Source: Opitutia bacterium (GTDB taxonomy: Bacteria > Verrucomicrobiota > Verrucomicrobiia > Opitutales > Opitutaceae). From it: 39,471 nucleotides of DNA. The position numbers and the translations under genes are program-made. This document shows, in pieces, positions 1 to 7,252 of the stretch. How positions within the stretch are numbered: the first letter of the stretch is position 1; each line of letters opens with the position of its first letter. Location: NCBI GenBank assembly GCA_003142955.1, contig PLOH01000110.1:1-39471 (forward strand), read 5' to 3'. The notes under the pieces were generated by a model. It did not search any database. It saw nothing but the letters and a program-made list of their open reading frames with translations, and was not told the DNA's origin.

Positions 1-1
1 T

Positions 2-235
2 ATTCTAGCAGCGCAGAGGACGACGTCCGACGCGCTGCTAGCTGATCCGACTTCGCTTTTCGATCGGCGAATCGATTTCGTGTTCTTCCGGGGGCCCAGC
101 TTCGTCCCTGCCAAAGCCGAGCCGATCGACATGGTCCTGAATCGCGCGCAACCGCCGTTGTGGTCGTCGGATCATGCGGCCTTGGCGGCCGAATTGCTCA
201 TCGAGCCGGCACCGTGTGACCTGCACCGGAAATAG
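2..235 (+). CDS. C-terminal fragment of an endonuclease/exonuclease/phosphatase family protein (cut by window start)
   Basis: The reading frame is open from the first bases to a TAG at 233-235 and gives 77 residues. It contains RRIDFVFFRG followed about 30 residues later by LWSSDHAALAAEL. This is the usual end of the EEP (DNase I-like) fold: a beta strand with RIDxxFxRG, then the catalytic SDH motif whose histidine contacts the phosphate. The rest of the protein, including the start, lies outside the window. EEP members cut nucleic acids, phosphoinositides or sphingomyelin, and the fragment is too short to say which. Family assignment rests on these two motifs only. Confidence 0.6.
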   Translation: MLAAQRTTSDALLADPTSLFDRRIDFVFFRGPSFVPAKAEPIDMVLNRAQPPLWSSDHAALAAELLIEPAPCDLHRK

Positions 236-280
236 GAGCAGTCCACGCACCGGCGACCGAGAATTGCGCTGCAGTTACGG

Positions 281-490
281 TTGCACAGCGGCCCGTTCGA
301 CCGCACCTGCGCAACCGAGCTGGAAGGCCTGGGAAACCGCGACGAGGCGGCCAGTCTTTACGAATACCTGATCAAGAAATATCCCGATTCCGAGTTCGGC
401 GCCCGCGCCCACGGACGCTTGGAGGAACTGCGCAAAGCACTGGAGCCGAAGCGGGCAGTGGAAACCAAAACGCCACCCCCAGTTTTATGA
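281..490 (+). pseudogene. TPR-like C-terminal remnant
   Basis: The frame is open from 236 to a TGA at 488-490. It encodes GNRDEAASLYEYLIKKYPDS and then a helix rich in Glu, Arg and Leu, the pattern of a single tetratricopeptide repeat near the end of a YbgF/BamD-like protein. There is no ATG in frame and no Shine-Dalgarno sequence before the only candidate start, TTG 281. The TPR-like part begins abruptly after a low-quality stretch. I read it as the tail of a once longer TPR gene whose 5' part was lost when it came to lie behind the EEP gene. A short real gene with a TTG start cannot be excluded. Confidence 0.3.
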
Positions 491-517
491 GGAACCGGCA
501 GACCGGGAAGAAGTGAA

Positions 518-874
518 TTAGCTTTTCAATCCCGCCTTGAACTGGGCGGCGCACGCCGGGCACATGCCGTGGGTTGCCTTGGTGTCGAGGCTCGTTTCGA
601 GGAACTGCTCCAGAGGGACCCAACTATTCTCGTGCTCGACCTTCTTACACCAGGCACAGACCCGAAGGAAACCCTCAAGGTAATGCAGGTGGGAGATCAG
701 CCGCCGGGTGAATAGATGGACGGCCAGCCAGACCACGAGGACCGCGCCACTTTCGACGGCGCTTTCCCGCCAGGATTCATGGTATTGGTCAAACCACGAC
801 ATGACGATCAAAAGCAAGAAACCGGCGTCCTCATACCAAAGGATCCGATACCGGCGTTGAGAGTATATTTTCAT
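518..874 (-). CDS. Small two-helix membrane protein with CxxC...CPxC tail
   Basis: A protein of 118 residues counted from ATG 874; an upstream GTG at 937 would add 21 polar residues. Two hydrophobic segments (around EDAGFLLLIVMSWF and VESGAVLVVWLAVHLF) are followed by a cytosolic tail of about 55 residues containing CAWCKKV and HGMCPACA. That cysteine pattern (CxxCKKI ... HGxCPxC) is the short tail often found after PAS domains and response-regulator receivers in sensory proteins. Here it stands on a membrane anchor without any sensor or kinase domain. The four cysteines could bind zinc. Function unknown; it could be a partner of a signalling protein encoded elsewhere. Confidence 0.6.
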   Translation of the reverse strand: MKIYSQRRYRILWYEDAGFLLLIVMSWFDQYHESWRESAVESGAVLVVWLAVHLFTRRLISHLHYLEGFLRVCAWCKKVEHENSWVPLEQFLETSLDTKATHGMCPACAAQFKAGLKS

Positions 875-1314
875 AAGGGAATAATCAGGGAACCAGACTG
901 GCCCGTCGCTTGCCCGACCACGACTTGTATCGGCCACAAAGCGACCGGACAGATCGTAAGTCGTTTCAGTTCCCAGGATTATGCGCCATTCCCATGAGAA
1001 TTCAAATATTGGCCATGGTCAAATCGTCGGCGGGGCAATGGGATTCCATCTTCCTGGCGACCAACCCAACGGCGCCGCCGGGCCGATCTGGACGGCGTCC
1101 GACGCGACCAAAGCTGCACTCGCCACCGTGTGGGAACAGCGGCCGGGAGAATTGAACAAGGCCCAGAAGCCCTGAGCCGCTCGCGGGTCGCCAACGCTTG
1201 CGTGTGTTTCCCGTTGTCTGGCGCTGGCAGGCGCCGTGAGGAGAATTCTTCACCGGGGTGACCCCGCCTCGGCTATGAGATCCCGTGTGGGAGGAATCCT
1301 CCCGAATAAACCCC
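875..1314. other. Intergenic stretch without a convincing gene
   Basis: About 440 bases. All open frames here are short, overlap each other on both strands and show no family resemblance. The candidate at 981-1175 (+) reads as plausible protein (GPIWTASDATKAALATVW) but has no recognisable start region, so I leave it uncalled. Small hairpins are present at 1220-1235 and 1255-1267. Confidence 0.4.
1289..1303 (-). terminator. Possible weak terminator of the LacI-type gene
   Basis: The sequence GGGAGGAATCCTCCC is a perfect inverted repeat with a one-base centre. It lies 11 bases beyond the TAA of the regulator gene. No T-run follows on the minus strand, so intrinsic termination would be weak. 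Confidence 0.25.
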
Positions 1315-2427
1315 TTAGCCGTTATCTCCCTCGGCTTCGTTCAGCCGGCTGCTGTCACGGTGCGGGACGGCGTTCTTCGCCAGTGACTTTTCCTTCGGGG
1401 GAAGATCCGGACCGTCCTGCCAGAGTCCGTCGACCAGCGTGGTGTTGGGCAGGCTGATCAGGCCCCGCTGGTTTGTTTTCATCAGGAGCGCCAGCGCTTC
1501 CACGGCTCGCTCACCGACCAGTTCATGGCTCTGCCGGATCCCCGCGATGGCGCCGCGGTGGGGATTGTAGTCCAGGGTGGCCACGCCGACATCGTGGGGA
1601 ATGTCCAACCCGGCCAGGCGGAGCAGGTCGGGGATGTTGCTCCAGTTCCCGAGTACCGCATCGATCTGGTGCCGTCGAACCCATGCGCCGAGTTTTGCCG
1701 CGGTGGCAGCAGGGTCATCCGAACGCAGCAGGAGCGGCGGCAGGCTCCGGAGGCCCTGATATTCATGGACTTCGACCAGGTAGCCCGCGGTGAACGGTTT
1801 CCCGAGTGAGGTCTCCTCAATTTCTCCCACCGCCAGGCCGATCCTCCTGTACCCCAGTTCGAAGAGGCGCCGGACGGCGGTCCGCGTGCTGCCGCTCTGA
1901 TTGTTGGCGACCGTGTGCAGGGAGAGTCCGAGGTGCTGCGACTCGATGCAGAGTCCGCTGAAGTAATCCCAGTCTAGCGAGAGCTCGCGAACGCCGGCAT
2001 CGAGTGCGCCAATAATGATGCCCCAGATCCCCCGCGACCTGAGAATGCGGCCCAGACGGACCCCTTCCGCGGTGGTGTTCTCGATCGGGAAGGTGATCAG
2101 GCGATAACCCATTCGCTCGGCGGCGCGACGGGCGCCCGCCAGAAACTGCTCCACGGCGAAGAAATTCTCGGCGGGAAGGTTGGCCCGGGAACGCCGGATG
2201 AAACCCATTGATGGCGGCGATCGTGCCGCATCCCGGGAAGTCCGGTAGGAATTGAGCGCCGAGAGCATGGGGTCCGGACGGTAGCCCAGGCTTTCGGCCA
2301 GCGCGCGGAGCCGGAGGCGCGTGGCGCGCGGCAACCTCGGATCGTTGCGCAGGGCCAGGGAGACCGTGGTCTGGTGGACTTTCGCCACGTTGGCGACGTC
2401 GGCCATCGTGATTCGTTTGAGGGGCAT
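1315..2427 (-). CDS. LacI-family transcriptional regulator
   Basis: 370 residues from ATG 2427 (MPLKRITMADVANVAK). Residues 5-25 form the LacI helix-turn-helix (ITMADVANVAKVHQTTVSLA), followed by the hinge region and a periplasmic-binding-protein-like sensor domain (for example GIWGIIIGALD, YRRIGLAV, DVGVATLDYN). The open frame continues far upstream of this ATG, but only as antisense of the neighbouring gene. The regulator is divergent from the secreted glycosidase-like gene at 2614 and next to the GH9 and GH3 genes. It therefore probably represses or activates this glucan locus in response to an oligosaccharide. That ligand role is inferred from context. The acidic, polar C-terminal tail (about 25 residues) is not part of the family fold. 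Confidence 0.9.
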   Translation of the reverse strand: MPLKRITMADVANVAKVHQTTVSLALRNDPRLPRATRLRLRALAESLGYRPDPMLSALNSYRTSRDAARSPPSMGFIRRSRANLPAENFFAVEQFLAGARRAAERMGYRLITFPIENTTAEGVRLGRILRSRGIWGIIIGALDAGVRELSLDWDYFSGLCIESQHLGLSLHTVANNQSGSTRTAVRRLFELGYRRIGLAVGEIEETSLGKPFTAGYLVEVHEYQGLRSLPPLLLRSDDPAATAAKLGAWVRRHQIDAVLGNWSNIPDLLRLAGLDIPHDVGVATLDYNPHRGAIAGIRQSHELVGERAVEALALLMKTNQRGLISLPNTTLVDGLWQDGPDLPPKEKSLAKNAVPHRDSSRLNEAEGDNG

Positions 2428-2486
2428 GCTCGGGAGAAACGGCAGTCGGAAACGGTATTTATTCTTTAGCAAGCGCAAAGCAACAG

Positions 2487-2499
2487 TTGCGGACCGCAA
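2487..2499. promoter_or_regulatory. Candidate regulator-binding palindrome 1
   Basis: TTGCGGACCGCAA is a perfect 6+1+6 palindrome in the 186-base divergent region between the LacI-type gene and the secreted glycosidase-like gene. It overlaps a second small palindrome, GCAACAGTTGC (2480-2490). It could be an operator, but its odd centre is unlike the typical LacI-family site with a central CG. Confidence 0.3.
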
Positions 2500-2541
2500 A
2501 CCCGGGTTCCAAGTTGTGCAGACTGGACGAAGCTCAGGGCA

Positions 2542-2551
2542 CCAGCGCTGG
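2542..2551. promoter_or_regulatory. Candidate LacI-family operator
   Basis: CCAGCGCTGG is a perfect palindrome around the AGCGCT core with a central CG step. This is the usual centre of LacI-family operators, and the flanking ACC/GGT extends the symmetry. It lies about 60 bases before the start of the secreted glycosidase-like gene. Confidence 0.35.
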
Positions 2552-2613
2552 CGGTGTTTGCCGCTCCGCGTTCTCTTCCTTCCGGTCGGTCCAGAACCCG
2601 TTCCCCATTGCTT

Positions 2614-4443
2614 ATGCCATCCAACCCCCTGAGGCTCGCCCTCGCGCTCAGTCTGGGCGCGGTCAATCTGGCTGCCGGCCAGTACCAAAGTTTCAAGGTC
2701 GCCGTCTACATTCGCGCCTACGAGGTCCAGAAGATGAAGGACCCGGAGTGGCTGAAAACGAACTGGGCGGTGGTCGAGAAGCAGCTGAAGGTCGACAAGG
2801 TGTACCTCGAAGTCCACCGCGATCTCATCATTGTCGATCCCGAAACCCTGAGGCAGGCCAAGGCGTTCTTCGCCGCCAAAGGGATCGCCGTCGCCGGCGG
2901 GATCGCCACGGTCAAGAATGAGGGAAGGCTCTTTGAGACTTTCGACTACACCAACCCGGAGGACCGGGCGAAAATCAAGGAGATCGTCACAGCGACGGCG
3001 AAGGCCTTCGACGAATTCATCCTGGACGATTTCTTCTTCACCTCGAGCAAGAGCGCCAGCGCGATCGCGCAGAAGGGCGACCGTTCCTGGACGGATTTCC
3101 GGCTCGAGTTGATGACGGAGGTGTCGCGCGACCTGGTGCTGGATGTCGCCCGGAGCGTCAACCCGAAGGTCAAGGTCATCATCAAATATCCCAATTGGTA
3201 CGAGCATTTCCAGGGCGTGGGCTACAATCTGGAGGTGCAGCCGAAGATCTTTGACGAGATCTATACGGGCACCGAAACCCGCGACTCTGTTTACAACGCC
3301 CAACACCTCCAGCCTTACCAGAGCTACCAGCAGATCCGCTATTTCGACAACATCAAGCCGGGCGGAAACGGCGGCGGTTGGGTGGACACGGGCAACCGGA
3401 TCTACGCCGATCGATACGCCGAACAGCTCTGGCTGACGATGTTCGCCAAGGCGCCGGAGATCATGCTGTTTGCGATGCATGAGCTGATCATGCCGATTCT
3501 GCCCTCTGACCGGGCGCCCTGGCAGGACCAGGGGACGAGTTTTGATTACGCCAAGGCCGTCGCACCGGTGGCGGGGGTGGCGGCGCCCACGCTCGCCCGC
3601 GTGGCGTCGCAGGCGCTTGAGCAAATCGATCCGCTGGTCGCCAAGCTGGGCAAGCCCATCGGAATCAAAAGCTATCGCCCCTACCATTCCCGGGGTGAGG
3701 ATTTCCTGCACAATTACCTCGGCATGATCGGGATCCCCATCGACCTCCATCCCGAGTTTCCCACCGATGCCCAGACCGTGCTCCTGACAGCCGATACCGC
3801 CCATGATCCGGCGATTGTGGAAAAGATCAAACAGCACCTCCTGGCGGGGAAGAATGTGGTCATCACGACCGGCCTGCTGCGGGAGATTCAGGACAAAGGC
3901 TTCCGCGGACTGGTCGATCTCAGCGTCGGACCCGAGGTCTCCAGCACCCACGAAATCTGGGGACGCCGGATCGGCCGGCACACCCTGCCGGTCGACATCA
4001 TCATCCCGCAGCTCCATTACAACACGAACGACAGCTGGGAGCTGCTCGGCAGCATGACCCACGGACTGGGGTATCCAATATTGCACTACTCTGCCTATGC
4101 GAATGGCAGCCTCTATGTCCTGACGATCCCGGATAATTTTGCCGACCTTTATCAGCTCCCCGCTCCAGTGCTGGACCAGATCCGCGCGACGATTTCGGGC
4201 AATTTCTTTGCCCGGCTCGAAGGCCCCAGCCGCATCGCCCTCCTGGCTTATGACAATCATGCGGTGGTCGTGGAGTCGTTCCGCGATGAGGCCGCCGAGG
4301 TCCGGGTGGTGACGACGGCTGACATCAAGATCCTGCACAACGAGGTGACGGGCGAGGATCTTCTCGGCTCACCGGATAAGGACCATTCGGCCTTTGCCCT
4401 CCGCGTGAAACCCCACTCGTTCGTGGTCCTGACGCAGAGATAA
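2614..4443 (+). CDS. Secreted glycosidase-like protein of unrecognised family
   Basis: 609 residues from ATG 2614, chosen because it opens a signal peptide (MPSNPLRLALALSLGAVNLAAG); the 20 codons upstream are poor protein. The N-terminal half looks like a TIM barrel: alternating strands such as VAVYIRAY, DKVYLEVH, GIAVAGGI, DEFILDDFFF (residues 133-142), KVKVIIKYPN and DEIYTGTETRD (Glu221). The acidic pair D138/D139 and E221 sit at strand ends where glycosidase catalytic residues usually lie. A middle domain (TVLLTADTAHDPAIVEKIKQ) resembles the amidotransferase-like trimerisation domain of GH42-type galactosidases, and a beta-rich C-terminus follows. I do not recognise the exact family. With GH9 and GH3 enzymes downstream, a role in plant polysaccharide breakdown is likely but inferred. 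Confidence 0.65.
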   Translation: MPSNPLRLALALSLGAVNLAAGQYQSFKVAVYIRAYEVQKMKDPEWLKTNWAVVEKQLKVDKVYLEVHRDLIIVDPETLRQAKAFFAAKGIAVAGGIATVKNEGRLFETFDYTNPEDRAKIKEIVTATAKAFDEFILDDFFFTSSKSASAIAQKGDRSWTDFRLELMTEVSRDLVLDVARSVNPKVKVIIKYPNWYEHFQGVGYNLEVQPKIFDEIYTGTETRDSVYNAQHLQPYQSYQQIRYFDNIKPGGNGGGWVDTGNRIYADRYAEQLWLTMFAKAPEIMLFAMHELIMPILPSDRAPWQDQGTSFDYAKAVAPVAGVAAPTLARVASQALEQIDPLVAKLGKPIGIKSYRPYHSRGEDFLHNYLGMIGIPIDLHPEFPTDAQTVLLTADTAHDPAIVEKIKQHLLAGKNVVITTGLLREIQDKGFRGLVDLSVGPEVSSTHEIWGRRIGRHTLPVDIIIPQLHYNTNDSWELLGSMTHGLGYPILHYSAYANGSLYVLTIPDNFADLYQLPAPVLDQIRATISGNFFARLEGPSRIALLAYDNHAVVVESFRDEAAEVRVVTTADIKILHNEVTGEDLLGSPDKDHSAFALRVKPHSFVVLTQR

Positions 4444-4588
4444 TTTGCCTGCGAACCGCCGCGAGGATGAGCCGATCACTCCTTTAACCGAAGCCCGGAT
4501 TGCGTTGCCTGCCAACCGATTTGCCAAGCCGGCATTATCTGGGTGCGGCCATTCGATCGATCGCTGGAATCTTAAACTACTATTGTCC

Positions 4589-7138
4589 ATGAATATCCGA
4601 AACACCTTTGGCGCGGCCGTCGCGCTGGCCGTCATGCTCCACTCCGGTTCCGCCGCACCCCAGCCTCCGGCCGAGTCGCTTTCGATCAACGACCAGGAAT
4701 ACCTCGAGATGACCGGTCTGAACGTCATGCTGGCGCACGATTTCTATCCCGAGGGACACCAGGGAGGCGTGGGGGTGATCTTGAACGGCCAGCGGATCGG
4801 AACCAACGGCGACCTTCGGCTCGACCCGACTCCCGGCCAGTGGCAGCCAACCCCGGCCGTGGGCAGGCGGCAGGTCGACCGCGCGACCCAGGAGATCAGC
4901 GTCCGCATGGCCTATCCGGACGAGCGCCAGGATCGCAAGGGCCTGAACCCGATCGGCTATCCGGACCTGAAGCTCAGCTACGTGGTCAAGGTCAAGCCGG
5001 ACGGATCGGCTTTCCGGATCATCGTGGACCTCGACGAGCCGCTGCCGGCCGCGTGGGTCGGGAAGGTTGGATTCAACTTTGAGCTCTATCCGGGAATTCT
5101 CTTCGGGAAGTCCTACGAGATCGGCGGTCAAACGGGAATCTTCCCCCGGCAGGCCAATGGTCCGGGTTCCACCACCAACGGCGACTATGAGCTCGACCCG
5201 CTTGGGCACGGACCGAGGGTCACCATCGCTCCGGAGTCGGACCGGCAGCGCATGACGATCGAGGCGGTGCGTGGGGGCGAACTCGCTCTGCTCGACGGCC
5301 GGGCCAAGCACAATAACGGATGGTTTGTCGTTCGTTCCCTGGTTCCCGCAGGTGCGACCAAAGGCGCGATCGAGTGGGTGGTGCGCCCTCACGCAATTCC
5401 CGGCTGGAGATCCGACCCGGTCATCCAGGTTTCCCAAGTCGGCTATCACCCCAAGCAGCAGAAGATCGCAACCATCGAGCTGGACCGCAGGGAAACCGAA
5501 CTGAAGCCGGTGACGCTCTTCCGCGTCACCGAGGCCGGCCTGGAGAAGGTCGCCGAGGGTCCGGCCAAGGAATGGGGACGATTCCTCCGGTACCGCTACC
5601 TGCAGTATGACTTCACCAGCGTGGCCGCGCCAGGAATGTACGAGGTGGGTTACGGTGAACTCCGATCAAATCCTTTCGAGATTGGCGCGCGGGTCTTCGA
5701 GCGCAATGTCTGGCAGCCCACGGTCGAATATTTCCTGCCGGTGCAGATGGCCCACATGCGGGTAAATGACAAGTACCGGGTCTGGCACGGCCTGGCGCAT
5801 ATCGACGATGCCCTCATGGCTCCGGTGAATCACAACCATTTCGATGGCTACGTGCAGGGCCCGTCGACGCTGACAAAATTCAAGCCCGGGGAGCACGTCC
5901 CCGGCCTCGATCGCGGCGGTTGGTACGATGCCGGCGATCACGATCTGCGCATTGAGTCGCAGATCGAAACGGTTCACGGGCTGGCCCTCGCTTGGGAGCT
6001 CTTTCATCCCGACCTCGACAACACCACGATCGACCAGGCGACCCGAATCGTCGAAATCCACCAGCCCGACGGGAAACCGGATGTGCTCCAGCAGATTGAG
6101 CACGGGGTCCTGACGATTGTTGGAGGCTACAATTCGATGGGAAGACTTTATCGGGGCATCCAGGACGCGTCGCTCCATCAGTATACGTTCCTCGGGGATG
6201 CCGCAGCCATGACCGACAACCAGGTGTTTCACGACACCGATGGAACGGCGATCAAGGTGCTCGCGGAGGCAGCTGTGGCGGGTGACCAGACTGAGCCAAA
6301 AATCGACCACCTTCCGCCGCTGGGATCTCCGGGTTCCGCCGATGACCGCTGGGTGTTCACGGAGGAGAATCCGAGGAGGGAGCTGGGCACTGCCGGGGGT
6401 CTGGCGGCGGCCTATCGCGCCCTGAAGGGATTCAACGACCCGCTCGCCAGCGACTGCCTGCGAATTGCGGAGGAACTCTGGGCCAAGGCCAAGGCTTCGA
6501 GCACCTCTCTTGACCGACTCGAGCCGGCGATCGAACTTTATCAAGCCACCGGGGAGAAGAAATACGCCGACGTGGTTCTTGGTTTGCAGGACCAGATCGT
6601 CGTCCAGGTTGACCGCGTCGGCTGGCTCGGCGCCCGCTCATTGTCACTGATCAAGGACCCAGCTTACACTGCAAAGATTCGGGCAGCGCTGCGAGCCTAC
6701 CGGTCACAGGTGGATAAACTGGGGGAAGAGACCCCGTATGGCATTCCCTACACGCCGGAAGTTTGGGGAGCCGGGTGGGAGATCCAGCGTTTTGGCGTTG
6801 AGCAATACTTCCTGCATGTCGGTGCCCCGGATATTTTCACGGACGCTCCCGTGCTCGATGCGCTCAATTTCATTCTCGGCTGCCACCCTGGTTCCAACAC
6901 GGCCTCGTTTGTCTCGGGGGTGGGCGCCAAGTCAATGATCCCGGCCTACGGAATGAACCGGGCCGACTGGTCGTATATTCCGGGAGGCATCACCTCTGGA
7001 ACCGCGCTGATCCGCCCCGATTTTCCTGAGCTGCTCGAATGGCCGTTCCTTTGGCAGCAGGGAGAGTATTGCATGGGTTATGCGACCTCGGACTACGTGT
7101 TCCTGGTGCTGGCGGCCGATCATTTGCTGAACAAGTGA
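4589..7138 (+). CDS. Secreted GH9 endoglucanase/cellulase with N-terminal Ig-like domain
   Basis: 849 residues from ATG 4589, which opens a signal peptide (MNIRNTFGAAVALAVMLHSG). An N-terminal region of about 275 residues (strand-rich, unassigned) precedes the CelD_N Ig-like domain (VIQVSQVGYHPKQQKIATIE ... FTSVAAPGMYEVGYGELRS). The (alpha/alpha)6 GH9 catalytic domain follows. GGWYDAGDHD holds the two aspartates D447 and D450 that activate the nucleophilic water. GEYCMGYATSDYVFLVLAAD near the end holds E826, the probable acid, in the position of the NEVAIDWNA motif. Inverting GH9 enzymes cleave beta-1,4-glucan or xyloglucan/mixed-linkage chains. The gene lies 145 bases after the glycosidase-like gene and before the GH3 gene on the same strand. 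The long extra N-terminal region is unusual. Confidence 0.88.
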   Translation: MNIRNTFGAAVALAVMLHSGSAAPQPPAESLSINDQEYLEMTGLNVMLAHDFYPEGHQGGVGVILNGQRIGTNGDLRLDPTPGQWQPTPAVGRRQVDRATQEISVRMAYPDERQDRKGLNPIGYPDLKLSYVVKVKPDGSAFRIIVDLDEPLPAAWVGKVGFNFELYPGILFGKSYEIGGQTGIFPRQANGPGSTTNGDYELDPLGHGPRVTIAPESDRQRMTIEAVRGGELALLDGRAKHNNGWFVVRSLVPAGATKGAIEWVVRPHAIPGWRSDPVIQVSQVGYHPKQQKIATIELDRRETELKPVTLFRVTEAGLEKVAEGPAKEWGRFLRYRYLQYDFTSVAAPGMYEVGYGELRSNPFEIGARVFERNVWQPTVEYFLPVQMAHMRVNDKYRVWHGLAHIDDALMAPVNHNHFDGYVQGPSTLTKFKPGEHVPGLDRGGWYDAGDHDLRIESQIETVHGLALAWELFHPDLDNTTIDQATRIVEIHQPDGKPDVLQQIEHGVLTIVGGYNSMGRLYRGIQDASLHQYTFLGDAAAMTDNQVFHDTDGTAIKVLAEAAVAGDQTEPKIDHLPPLGSPGSADDRWVFTEENPRRELGTAGGLAAAYRALKGFNDPLASDCLRIAEELWAKAKASSTSLDRLEPAIELYQATGEKKYADVVLGLQDQIVVQVDRVGWLGARSLSLIKDPAYTAKIRAALRAYRSQVDKLGEETPYGIPYTPEVWGAGWEIQRFGVEQYFLHVGAPDIFTDAPVLDALNFILGCHPGSNTASFVSGVGAKSMIPAYGMNRADWSYIPGGITSGTALIRPDFPELLEWPFLWQQGEYCMGYATSDYVFLVLAADHLLNK

Positions 7139-7186
7139 GCCGTTGCCGTGGCTGATTCCGATGAGGCGGACTGACGCAGAAGACAA

Positions 7187-7212
7187 GGCGGGGTGCGGCG
7201 ACCCCGCCCTAC
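7187..7212 (-). repeat. GTAG-footed palindromic repeat, type B copy 1
   Basis: On the minus strand the element reads GTAG, then stem GGCGGGGT, loop CGCCGC, stem ACCCCGCC. The same 26 bases recur without change at 16609-16634 on the other strand. It sits in the 114-base gap between the GH9 and GH3 genes and could also act as an mRNA hairpin there. Confidence 0.7.
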
Positions 7213-7252
7213 ACCTCCGATCGCAGGGATCTGGCTGAAGGCGCGTGCCCCC

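Noticed and set aside
2428..4338. Open minus-strand frame continuing the LacI-type gene upstream to about 1000 residues
   Set aside because: The part beyond the LacI ATG is antisense to the secreted glycosidase-like gene and has no protein-like character; the helix-turn-helix must be N-terminal.
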